From Glossina fuscipes (taxonomy: Eukaryota > Arthropoda > Insecta > Diptera > Glossinidae): DNA of 64,000 bases. The stretch spans positions 31,865,837-31,929,836 of the forward strand of contig NW_023998414.1 of the NCBI RefSeq assembly GCF_014805625.2, read 5' to 3'. A program made the translations under genes and the position numbers. Positions 39,276-49,385 of the stretch are shown piece by piece; position 1 is the stretch's first letter; the number at the start of each line of letters is the position of its first letter. The notes beneath the pieces are model-generated. The model saw only the letters and a program-made list of their open reading frames with translations, made no database searches and had not been told where the DNA came from.

Positions 39276-40921
39276 AAAATTGCAATTGAGCGGGAAAAGA
39301 AAATCGTTAAGATGAATGTTTCACAGAAGTTGCTGTCAACGATCGTTAATGGCTTACTTTTCAGACTGAAGACTTTGTTATATGGTTTGTGATTTCTGAA
39401 TAAATCGACCGAATAGAATTTATTTAGCCGTCAAGCTTGAGGAAAAGATTTTTGTGAAGCAAGCAGCAAGACCCACTTCCAACAGTAAAGAATATTTTTG
39501 AAAACATCCTTCTTCAAGGTAATATATAAAGAGTGAAAATCGTCCGGCAACGGCGGCCTTATAAACCAACTCTTCAATTTCGATGTTGAAAACGTGCTGC
39601 GCTAAAATCGAAATTCTTAAGAAAAATTCAGAAAGAGCAGCTATATTATTTTGTAACATTGTTGCGGACTTAAATACTAACCAAAAAGAACTTGTGAACT
39701 ATTTGAATATGGCAAGATATATTTAGATTATCATTTTGTGTTCGATAGAATTGAGAAGTTGCAGCTTGTCCTTTTCTACGACTGATTGTACACTCTTCGC
39801 TCAACAACGTTATGTTTATTGGCAAATTATGACAATTTTAGATGATTCGAAGGCATTGGTACAACGAGACGTTACACGGACCGATTACCAATTAGGTTCG
39901 TTTCTGCAGAATTTCATTGTCCGCGCCTGCGAAAATCCCACGAATCACTATTTCAGAAATTCCATTGTGATGCGATAATGTCCTTAGCAAAATGACAAAC
40001 ATGGAAAAAGGGGGAAACGGGTGCTCGGGTGTCGATTAAAATGACATATGCTTGATTTAATGAAGTTTTGTTGAAAATATAAGAAAATTGTGTTTTAAGT
40101 TTTGCTGAAAGAAGGCTATGAACTTTTTGCTTAATTTATTACGATATCATAATAATTATTAAGCGAAAGAGTAATAAAATACGTTTTCGCAAAATACATA
40201 GTCGGCATAGTAGAAGGGGGTTGAAAAACGGTTTATCTCTTTGTCCCAGTGTGAGATCGATAAGGGTGAGAATTTCGTGAACACAATCGAAATAGACAAA
40301 CTGTATTCTATAGAATAGATATTGAACACTCTGTTAAAACAAATCCTTCATAAAATTTTGCTTAACAATCCATGTACACTGTAAAAAGTTGACAAGCATT
40401 TCTAAAAATTCTGCAATAGTATTGATTAACTAATCCATTTACAATAATGGAAGAAGAGTAAGCCATTCTCTTCATTTTAATTATCTTCGATGTTCATGTT
40501 CTTTCGTTTATTATGCCAGTATCGGGTAAACAGTAATTTACTGCTTTCTTGCATGTAAAGCGAGACTCTTTGAAAAATGATCTATAAAGGGAGTTGGAGC
40601 AACGGCAGGAGCAAGAGCAGAAGCAGAAGCGCAATACTATAAAAGTAACAGATGAGTAACTTATTAAATGAAAGTTGAATACTGACCGCCCAGCCATCAA
40701 CATTAAATGGAATTTTGTGAAACATATTCATTACTGTATATTAATCTGAAAATTGTATAATTTCTTGTTTTCTGTATTCATTCACACATTTATTCATAAT
40801 AAAGAAAAATTAATATATATTTTTATTTATTTATACATCTTTTTCTTAATAAAGTATTCTCGATTAAAATTTACATATTTGCAATATTTCTTTATTTTTT
40901 AGTTAGTATGAATAGAATTGA

Positions 40922-40955
<34 letters not shown>

Positions 40956-42026
40956 GTTTTGGTTCTTTCTTTTTTTCTCTTTCTTCTTCTTTTTTATTTT
41001 TATTTTTTTAATTTACCAAATACTCTCAAGTTTCGTTTCTCATTTCCAAATTTATAACTATAAACGCACTTTATACGTTTTTTAATGTTTTTTTTTTTTG
41101 TTTTGTTTTTTCACCTAAAAAATCAACAAACCTTTCAAGCAAAAAAAATTACAGCTAACGTCTATCTATGACAAACTCTCGCCCGTTCGTATTTTATGTA
41201 CCCACCACCGAGACAAGTGCTTGAGTTTAGTAATTCTCTGACTAATTCTTGCTAATATCATGAATTATAGTTGAGTTATGTCCATATCATCGATTTTATG
41301 GAGATTCTGATAACATTTGTCAACGCCTCTTCTCAGACCATCTTAGGCATTTTGAATAAACATCAAAAAAACAAAAAAAAACGCCACATTCCAGATGGTG
41401 GGTATCCACTGATTCAGATCAAGCCGAATCTAACCTCTTTCTCATTTTTATTTATTTATCTGTCAACATTAATTATATATATATGTGTGTGGTAGAAATA
41501 ATTTTATTACCTTTAAATATTTTAGTAAGTTCTCTAACTTTATACGACTAGAAATATGTTATGAAAATATGTTATCAAAAAATTACATAAGTGAGAAAAA
41601 AAAAACTGAAACCAAAAATGCCAAAATTTCTATATATGAATTATGTTTATGTTTATTATTTTAATATTTAAAGGCCAAGCTTGAAGCAATACTTTGCATT
41701 TATTTAGAGAATAACTAGATTTTTTTTTAAGAGTAAATTTTCACGGGAAGTCGGAACTATTTGTTTTTGCATAATTTTCAGCGTAACTACAAAATTATTT
41801 TATTATTTTTTTTTTTATTTTATTTAATTTATTTACATTTTTTTTTAAATTTCTTTTTTTTTGTTTTTCTAACGCGAAGTGATTCATTTATTTATACAAT
41901 TTATGCCATATAGTCATTCATTCACTGGATTGGTTCTTCATAAATGCCCAATGTATGCAGTAGATCTTTTATGTAGGACCCATGTTCCGTAGCTCAGTTG
42001 CCAAACAGAAAGGGTCCAAGTGAACC
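39276..42026. other. Non-coding DNA downstream of Sp1
   Basis: Contains the expected 3' UTR of Sp1 in its upper part (below 42027). Frames at 39420-39659 (-) and 39736-39978 (+) are not recognised; they might be further transposase debris but show no catalytic motif. A tracts near 40931-40955 and several T tracts 41090-41870. Confidence 0.45.
41887..41892 (-). promoter_or_regulatory. Possible polyadenylation signal of Sp1
   Basis: AATAAA on the minus strand about 135 nt after the Sp1 stop codon, the first such hexamer I see downstream. The region is so AT-rich that further AATAAA hexamers occur by chance, so the true 3' end may be farther away. Confidence 0.3.
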
Positions 42027-43453
42027 TCAAACCATTGGTGGCTTAATATCAACGAGAGTGCTGTGATGATCGAGACCAGGGCTGGGTGCTGAATTGTTAG
42101 CCACTAAATGATGATGATGATGATGATGATGTGGGTGCAATGCATGAGCATGATGATGAGCTTGTTGCTGCTGTTGTTGCTGCTGCTGTTGTTGTTGTTG
42201 TTGTTGTTGTTGAAGCTGTTGTTGAACTTGTTGCTGTTGCTGCTGCTGATGCTGAATATGTTGTTGATGTTGATGCATAAGCACCGGCGAACCACTGGAC
42301 ATGTGATGAGGCGAGGACAGATGTATACCCGCATTTAAGCCACTAGTCGATGTGCCTGATTGATGAGAATTTGGAGTACCAGGATGACTATTGCTGCTGC
42401 TGCTATTGCTTGGATTATTACTAGTGCCAGCTCCCGAAGAATTTAAGCCATTCGAATCATTAGATTGGTTTGCTGCTTCTTCTGAATCACTGCAGGACTC
42501 TGAAGAACCTTTCTTAATGCCACCATTGCTTGTCGTACCATTATGAGTTTTGACATGCTTGGCAAGATGATCGCTGCGCATAAAGCGTTTATTACAGATA
42601 GGGCAAGCAAAACGTTTCTCTCCAGTATGAGTTCTCAAATGACGTTGAAGCTCATCGGAACGCGTAAACCGTTTGCCACAAAAGAGCCAATTGCAAACAA
42701 AAGGCCGCTCGCCGGTATGCCACCTCAAATGTGCTTTAAGATGTGATGTTTTTCCATAAACTTTTCCACAACCCGGTATGTGACACGAATGTATATTTTT
42801 TTTTGCGTAAATGTACACCAGCAGGACCTAAACGTTCCGCTTCTTGGCAATTCGGACAATCACAAGTAGCTCTGCCGGCGTATCTCCTCTGCGATCTCGG
42901 CGAGGGAGTAGTAGGCGAAGAGGCTTGTGATGAATTAGCTGTCGAGGCTGCCGATGGCGAACTATGCGGTAAAGAAAATCCGCCAACAGTTTGACCAGGC
43001 AACATACTCTTATAGGTATCTTGAAGTAAATGTTGCCCAGTACCTAATAAATGAGCGGTATTTGAAAGCGAATGGCTAAGAGCTGAGGACTAATCAGAGC
43101 CTGCTGCGGCATAATTGGCCATGGTAGAATGCATACCAGCTCCGCCCATATCTAACCAACTACCGGCGGAATGCATATCCCACCAGCCAGTATTAACACT
43201 GGCAGCTTCAGCAGCCTTATGCGCCGAAGCGGTTACCGCGTTAAAGGGCCAATCGTAGGGATGTCTAGAATAAACCGATCCAAATGTCGCGCCCTCTACT
43301 TTTCCAAGGAGACCCTGATGCATATGATGATTATCGGGTACCATGCCTGCTGTAGCTGTACTCGTATTCGGAAAATATAGATCGCTGCCATAGGCTGAAG
43401 GCGTAGTGACAGCGGCACACGAGGAAGTTATGGGGCGACTGTAAGGATAAACG
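42027..43453 (-). CDS. Sp1: Sp1 (Sp8-like) zinc-finger transcription factor, large 3' coding exon
   Basis: Nuclear DNA-binding regulator of the Buttonhead/Sp family (Sp6-9 class), which binds GC/GT boxes and acts in appendage growth in flies. Read 5' to 3' on the minus strand: a segment with [15 protein letters not shown] (about 43150-43205); an LSHSL...[13 protein letters not shown] segment (about 43000-43085); the Btd box [16 protein letters not shown] (42817-42864); three C2H2 fingers (42543-42785); a Ser/Asn-rich linker; poly-Q (about 42163-42275) and poly-H (about 42105-42160); C-terminus ending IKPPMV and TGA at 42027. Finger sequences and a Btd box directly before finger 1 identify the family, and the [13 protein letters not shown] wording favours Sp1/Sp8 over btd itself. 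The exon is not open as given: TAG at 43090-43092 and a one-base excess at 42796-42804 interrupt it. The start is a predicted acceptor at 43454-43455; a second one lies 15 nt downstream. Identity is very secure, exon start moderate. Confidence 0.93.
42105..42275 (-). repeat. Sp1: Poly-Gln / poly-His coding repeats in Sp1
   Basis: CAG/CAA-mixed runs encode an interrupted glutamine tract (longest pure run about 17 Q), followed by His-rich sequence with eight consecutive H, encoded by CAT/CAC. Mixed codons suggest the tract is maintained at protein level as well as by slippage. Such tracts are typical of dipteran transcription factors. Confidence 0.9.
42543..42785 (-). other. Sp1: Three C2H2 zinc fingers of Sp1
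   Basis: DNA-binding domain. Finger 1 has the C-x4-C-x12-H-x3-H pattern (CHIPGC...HLKAHLRWH), finger 2 the same pattern (CNWLFC...LQRHLRTH), finger 3 C-x2-C-x12-H-x3-H (CPIC...LAKHVKTH), joined by TGERPF and TGEKRF linkers. Helix residues K-H-A, R-E-R and R-H-K are those that read the GC box in Sp/KLF proteins (family knowledge). No finger residue is damaged, which argues against long-standing pseudogene decay. Confidence 0.96.
42796..42804 (-). other. Sp1: Frameshifting A9 homopolymer between Btd box and finger 1
   Basis: In coding sense the sequence reads CGC then nine A then TATACATTCG. The Btd frame continues RKKKYTF and runs off, while the finger frame needs KKNIHSC. Eight A would put both in one frame, so there is one extra base. 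Homopolymers are the usual site of long-read indel errors; a true +1 insertion is the alternative. Confidence 0.9.
42817..42864 (-). other. Sp1: Buttonhead (Btd) box of Sp1
   Basis: The Cys-rich motif [16 protein letters not shown], diagnostic of Sp proteins and absent from KLF proteins, immediately N-terminal to finger 1. In known Sp proteins it is in frame with the fingers; here it is one frame off because of the homopolymer at 42796-42804. Confidence 0.95.
43090..43092 (-). other. Sp1: In-frame TAG inside the Sp1 exon
   Basis: The frame reads ...[19 protein letters not shown]... with recognisable Sp1 protein on both sides and no frame change. Vertebrate Sp8, as I recall it, has an SDYS-type sequence at this place, so TAG most likely stands where a Tyr codon (TAT/TAC) is expected. 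The base after TAG is T, not the C that favours readthrough in flies. Confidence 0.85.
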
Positions 43454-43542
43454 CTGAAATTATTGTCAATTTGAAAACCTTTCTTAGAAACCGGGGGCAG
43501 AACAATTAACGGAGGCAATGTTGTTTTCCCCCCATAACTTAC
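43454..43542 (-). other. Sp1: Sp1 intron (predicted, short)
   Basis: Phase-2 intron of about 89 nt between the two recognised Sp1 coding exons. Donor GTAAGT at 43537-43542; preferred acceptor ...aatttcag at 43454-43455, with a possible branch region around ttgacaat. A second acceptor, ccttacag (AG at 43439-43440), lies 15 nt further and keeps the same frame, so use of either changes the protein by five residues (VYPYS-like). The frame used downstream is also open through the intron back to about 43578, so retention would not add a stop in that frame, but it does not join the upstream exon frame. Confidence 0.65.
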
Positions 43543-43907
43543 CTTGCAGTAATGTTGACCATTGTGTTTATGCTGCTGTTAGATAGACTGCGCGATGTTG
43601 ACGCTGCCGATGACGACCCAATGCCCAAATTAACACTGCTATTTGAGGAATTTGTTGAAGATGCCGATGATATAGTGCACGGAGAATGTTGTCCGCCAGA
43701 AACATTCGATGATGACGATGACGATGCCGGATTCGTATTGTTATTACTATTATTGCTAACGCTAGCGGGCGAAGCAGGACTTTTTTTCCAAGGATGAAAT
43801 CCTTTACCCACAGCAGCATCTGCTAACGGCGGAGGAGATTTGCTGCTTAATTTATTGCACTGAGCAGCCAACATGGCCAAAGGTGTACCTCTTAAGCTCG
43901 GGTGATC
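43543..43907 (-). CDS. Sp1: Sp1 upstream coding exon with Sp box
   Basis: Internal coding exon of the same gene. It opens after a pyrimidine-rich acceptor (ttttctag, AG at 43908-43909) with DHPSLRG followed by the Sp box TPLAMLAAQCNKL, then a GKGFHPWKK motif, both characteristic of the N-terminal part of Sp6-9 proteins. The remainder is a low-complexity Ser/Asn stretch ending NITA plus two bases of a split codon. It ends at a strong donor (CAAG|GTAAGT, GT at 43541-43542); the reading frame would hit TAA three bases into the intron, supporting a real splice site. The two leftover bases (AG) match the phase of the downstream exon at either of its two acceptors. There is no convincing initiator Met: the ATG inside the Sp box is too far in, so another coding exon must lie upstream. 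That exon was not recognised in 43908-64000. Confidence 0.85.
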
Positions 43908-45204
43908 CTAGAAAATTCGAAATAAAAAAAAATCAACCTTATAACCTTCTATTCCAATAATTTGCTTAGTTATAAAAAAAAAGTTAAAGGAAATTAAAAC
44001 TGGGTTTTAAATTTAAATTTAATTTATAAACATTTTCTGTATCTTTGGTTTCTATTTCTGTACCGATATTCACATTTCAATGGGAAGACAATCATTGCAT
44101 TATTTTCTTTGACTTTGTATGAAAATTACCCTCGTATATAAATCAAGTTATAGTTGACTTTCTAACTGTCAGCATATTGTGTTTGTATTCACGTTATTTA
44201 ATAGATACCTAGGAAAAATTTCTCGCACTTACTTATCTATTCCCCTTGATATGTGGAAATATAGCGACAACCTAATAAGTGTAAAGAATTTCATTCAAGC
44301 TAGGGTGAACGTCATGCGCTACTTTACTTGGAAAAGCTTCCGTACATTTAAACACTATTGCTTATCTTAGCAGGATGACGGTTTTAAGCAATATCGACTG
44401 CTATTTGATTTGACGTTTGCGTACATCGTAACGGCAAATTTAACTTAAATATTCTATAAGCGACTTTCCACTAAGTAGTAAGAGCTCTCATATAAGTCGC
44501 CGTTAGAAGTCAAAATCATCCCAAACCTTCCAATTCGATTTAATACTCAACGAAGCCATTAAAAACACTCTTGTTGCAAAAGAAAAAAAAAAAAAAAAAA
44601 AAAAAAAACATTTACTGTTGTCTGCAACAGACTTTGGTATATATGTTGCAAAATAAATAACTATCTCGCGAAGTATTTTTGGACAATCTAAGTTGAAGTT
44701 ATTGTGGCTTCGAAAAGTCACTCGAAAGACTCGAAGCGCGCTAAACGCCGACTTTAGCGAATTAATCGAAAAGAAGCCACACATTTTGAAAAGTGAGTGG
44801 GCAGCATCGTCTGATTACTAACTGGTTGTAAGAGTGAAGATCAACGTCTATGCAATAGAAGACGGAACGGAACAATTGCTCCAACCTTTACAACCGAAGC
44901 TAAAGCTATCCTTCAAGTCACAAGTCTTGCTCGTTAAACCACACTCAAAACATTTCCCATCACAAATAGTCTCTCGGTCATGAAAGTTATACAAAATCGT
45001 TGAAATTCCATAGGGAATACCATTAACATCGTCACATAAAGTTCCATTTGATGAAATTTTATTCTTTTCTTTGACGTTTGTTTATTTATCACAACTCAAA
45101 CAAGTTTAAAACTATTTTGTACATTTCTCAACTGAAGATATATTTTTGGCCTAAAAATGGGTTAATTCTAAAATGAATGCTGTAGACACCGCGATTACTT
45201 TCTT
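43908..45204. other. Sp1 upstream intron and non-coding DNA
   Basis: Directly upstream of the Sp1 Sp-box exon in gene orientation, therefore intronic up to the missing first coding exon. Poly-A near 44582-44608. No exon with recognisable Sp1 N-terminus seen. Confidence 0.5.
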
Positions 45205-45325
45205 CTTCATATCAGCGATATGGGAATCGAATAAAAGAACTCGGAGATAAGAATACGAAGAAGAGTATAATGGTGGGTATGCGGGATTCGGCCGCCAACA
45301 AATAGAACTTTCTTACCTGTTTTCT
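45205..45325 (+). repeat. Mini-me-like repeat tail, third copy
   Basis: agtataatggtgggtatgcgggattcggc followed by gaactttcttacctgtttt matches the end of the 25.1 kb repeat (gatgggtatacaaaattcggtc, ttcttacttgtttt). Only the 3' end is recognised; the rest upstream to about 45000 is unassigned. Confidence 0.45.
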
Positions 45326-46050
45326 ACGAAACGAGCCGTTACACATAATAGCAAATGGTTAATGCTTTAATTGGCTTTATTTGATATCTTTGGGATAAAA
45401 AAATAAATTGAAATAACACTAACAATAACCGCAAATAAAGAGATGATTCATTGTTTTATATCCGTAATCGATAAATGAAATTTTTTCAATGGTTATTTAG
45501 AAATTAATTGCTAGCATGGCATCTCTAGGCACTTTATCTTGGTTTAGCTTAATCAGTGTAAATTTAATTATGAGCTGTTCAATCCGCTCAGAGTCGTTTG
45601 CAAGAACCTAAATGACGTCTACCACTTATTCTCGTTATCGGACTCTTTAAAGTCCATTAAAGCAACATTGCTTAATACGCGCGATTTACCTAGGTCGTAT
45701 TTAAACTAGCTTTTATCCTTAAAAAGTCGTTACGTTTCGAAAGTGAATTATTGCCAATTTATTATCGGTTGCCAGGCTTATGCATGTTTGCGATGGCTTA
45801 AGGATTCATTTGCAATTTGGTCCTGTACCGGTTGTAAGTGTGCTCCTATGCTGATAGTGTACATGCTTTTTTTTCTTTTTCTTTTTTCTTCTTCTTATTT
45901 GTTTTATTATGCTTATACTCAATTTTATTGTTAATTAATATAAGTTTTGCATTAAGAGCCAATTGAACTCGACTGTTATTTGTTTAGTTGAGTTTTTAGT
46001 ATAAGTGGAATAATATAAATAAATAAATAAATAAATGAATATATAAATAA

Positions 46051-46082
<32 letters not shown>

Positions 46083-46456
46083 GCTAGCATGATTCATATA
46101 TAAGTTCAAAACGATTTTAAAACTATGCTTATATTGTTAAACTAGACAAAGATTTGAATTGATTTAGTTATGTTCTTCAGCCATACCTTCTTTTTTTTTT
46201 ACTTTCCATACGTCCTCTCTCATTTTTTATTAAAACTCTTAAGCTCGCAAAAATTTAATCAAAATAGTGAAATTTGAAATGTAAATCTTTTAGTTAGAAA
46301 TCTACAGGTAACCCATACCGGAAAAACTATTAGAACTAACCAACTAAACCATTTAGAAGAATTCAGATTGTATGTCTGAAAACTTATGTACTTGCTTCAG
46401 GTGAGTAAATGATATTCTAGCTGGAAAAATTGCATCCCTTACGTGCTCTTGATTGG

Positions 46457-46485
46457 TATATAAAGCGAAAGTGACTTTATCAGTT
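46457..46485 (+). promoter_or_regulatory. TATA plus initiator-like pair
   Basis: tatataaag at 46457-46465 followed by TCAGTT at 46480-46485, the arthropod initiator consensus, with the TATA start 25 nt before the initiator A. This is a few bases closer than the usual 28-33. No coding sequence of note follows within 400 nt. Confidence 0.2.
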
Positions 46486-46744
46486 TGCATGCAACGCATG
46501 GAGATATTTATCATAGGCATAATAGATTATCTGGAATTGTTGAAGAAAAGTCAATAATTGCAAGCGCTAGCGATTATAGTATAACTAGATCAACGCTCGA
46601 TCTAGTCTTTCACTAATTCTTGAGTAAACTCTTGAGATCTCTCAATGAATTTTCTTCTATATATGTCTTCTCAACTCAAAGCATCGAAGCATGAAGCTTC
46701 TCTTCGATCACGATTACCTGTGTAAGCGTCAATTTATCGTTATA

Positions 46745-46774
46745 ATGATATCAATGATATCAATGATATCAATG
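46745..46774 (+). repeat. Three tandem 9-mers (aatgatatc)
   Basis: Perfect 9-bp unit repeated three times plus a partial unit; each holds the palindrome gatatc. Confidence 0.85.
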
Positions 46775-47459
46775 GGCGAAAAATCAAAAATCTCGTAAAC
46801 AATATTATCCTCTGCCCATAATATGCCCGCATATTCCGTAAAACATAGGTAACCCGTACACGCCACAGTTGAAGTGCAACAGTATAATGCAACTATAAGC
46901 GAAAGATGGTCCGATTTTACTAACTATTACAATAATAAACACTTAAAGTCAAATGGCCATCGTAGGCCTTACCGATTCAATGGATCGTTTCTAAACTATA
47001 TCGTAAAAATGGAGGTTACTCGTTGTCATGTCATTCTCCGAAATGAGATGCACTTCGGTTCCGACTACTTAGTGTCCTCGTAGCTTAGTGCAAAATTTTT
47101 GCGAAATCTAAGCCTACATTACATTTAAGCATTTCCGCATTCTTTTTTCTGTTTATCGAAATATATTCTGCAATTTCGGTGCGGCTGCCTTGTTACATAT
47201 ATATTCATATAATGGGGATATTCAGGATTTTATGCTAACGTCAGTATTGCTTTCTCACTAGTTTTTTAATCGCTTTAATAAAGTCTGCCTTTGTGTGAGA
47301 GACGAATTTAAATAAATTATTAACATATGTAAATGTATGACAACAACCTGAAGCAGCAAACACCACGAGTAAAAGTTGTCAAACTACTAACAATGTTAAC
47401 AAGAGTGACACAAACAACAGGTACAACAATGGAAAAGGCAAAAAATAATTATTTATATA

Positions 47460-47493
<34 letters not shown>

Positions 47494-48689
47494 GAAATGA
47501 ATTCATTTTTTATTACAAGTTTAAGTGAACTTTTTCTTTTACCGCTTTTGTGTTACAGTTTTTGTGGGTAGATTACGAAGGCGTTAAGTCTATAAACTAT
47601 AACATTTGTTGTCTTCTATGTACGTACGTATCATTTAATTATAAATGAATTTATAAATTTAAAAATAAATATTTTATTCAATGCCTTTTTCAATTAATAA
47701 ACGAGTTCGGAACCTACTTCGCCGTACCTTTGCCATTTTATTTATTTTTTAAGCGCAGAATGGTTATTAATTTGCCAAGTGATTGGGCGACACATGGAAA
47801 AACGCAACAAACAAGACATTAAACAAATGTTATATACTTTTTTAAGTAAGATCATTAAAAAGAAGGGCGTGTACATTTTGATTTTTAGCTCTTATAAGGC
47901 ATGAATTCCTTGTCAACAAAAATATTTGTACCTAAAAAAAATATTCTTCTTCCACAATTATACTACAATTGATCTACTAAGTCTTTCAAAGATTTCCAAC
48001 ATATAAAAAGCTTCCCTTGTGAAGTCCCATACACTGTATTTATTTATTGATTAATTATTCAATTCCAGTTCACTACAGTGGCAGCCGAACAAGTGTTGAA
48101 CTCTTTAAAATAAATTTTAAACTATGCTTAGAGCAAAGTTTTTTTTAAGTATAAATGAAGAAAAATTATAAAATAAATAAATAAATAATGATCGGAATGA
48201 ATCCACATTAGTCCCTATAGAAATGCACTACTATTCTAAATTTGGATCACATTAACCAATTTTGACTGTTATTCCTCCTATAGGACTTTCAAAAAATTGA
48301 TTTTAAATGGCCAAGACTTTCCATTTTTATGAACTTGTTAAGTCGGTTAGAAAAAATGACGGTTAGGGTAATGTTTGGTCTGCCTTCGCTTACTACTATC
48401 ACGTGTTAACTTATCTCATTAAGGCATCATTTCTGTTCTTCTATCTTTCTTCCCTAACGGACATTACACATCACCATGTACACATCTATACACGTAGCGG
48501 TGGTGATTAGAAAGGACTCTAGCTAGAGCTTGGGGAAAATAATGAGTAAGCGTTTGATTTAACAGTGAGCACACCTGCATGGATGAGAACAACAGCTACA
48601 AGTAAATTACTTCAAAGGCGTGGTTTAAAAATGAGCAATCGTAATCGTGTATCGTGCGGTACATGACCATCAACAACAACACGTGGCGA

Positions 48690-48718
48690 GGGGGATGGGG
48701 GGGGGGGGGGGCGGGGGA
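48690..48718. repeat. G-rich run
   Basis: gggggatgggggggggggggggcggggg-type tract including about 14-15 consecutive G, an outlier in AT-rich DNA and a candidate G-quadruplex. Confidence 0.85.
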
Positions 48719-49349
48719 GCTTACGAAGCTAAATAATCCTACTAAATGGACTTGTTTGGTCGACAAATCTCTTTTATCTCTACAGCGGACTTGTTATGTT
48801 GCTGTGCACATAATGTCTACATCAGACTGTCGCACTATATCAATTGTCTTGACAATGTTGACAGGTTCGTGCGCAATTAAATCATTTATCTACGTCAAAA
48901 TGTAATTATGTCATGCATTGTTTAATTTCGTTTAGCAGGTGACATTTCTGTTGCCGGATTTAAGCAGATACTAGATGCAAAAAAAATTCACTCTAAGCCA
49001 AATATATTGGGCATCTTGTTATTGTTGTTTTACTGCATTTTTTTTTTTTTTTTTTATTCAAATTGTTTTCAAGACCAATCGGGTTAAAGGTGCAGTGCAA
49101 ATAGTTAACTGAAAATTCAAACTAACGTAAGCTAAATTATTGATTCAATGCAATTATTTTAAGAAGAAAAAAGACCACAGCCCGATAGCTTTAATCTATA
49201 ATAGCCTAACTTTACAATTTTTGAAAACATATTGCGGAAGCGAAACCATAAAGCGGTTATTTGTTAATAATTATCTGTTACGTCCATCAGCTGCACATTG
49301 GATCTTCAACCAGTCAATCGCCAATAAGTTGTTTACCATTCACTATATG

Positions 49350-49351
<2 letters not shown>

Positions 49352-49381
<30 letters not shown>
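49352..49381 (+). repeat. (CT)n microsatellite
   Basis: About 15 CT units, followed by further CT-rich sequence to 49407. Minus-strand (GA)n could bind GAGA factor; unproven. Confidence 0.9.

Positions 49382-49385
<4 letters not shown>

Noticed and set aside
39736..39978. 80-codon plus-strand frame next to the mariner copy
   Set aside because: Considered as transposase debris, but no HTH or catalytic block could be matched.
41990..42035. tRNA-like ccgtagctcagttgcc string just below the Sp1 stop
   Set aside because: No B box or cloverleaf; likely chance within the 3' UTR.
42108..42338. Open frame of Met and Leu repeats on the plus strand
   Set aside because: Antisense shadow of the Sp1 poly-His/poly-Gln codons.
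42543..42994. Plus-strand frames across the Sp1 finger and Btd region
   Set aside because: Antisense of a confidently identified coding exon; no independent motif.
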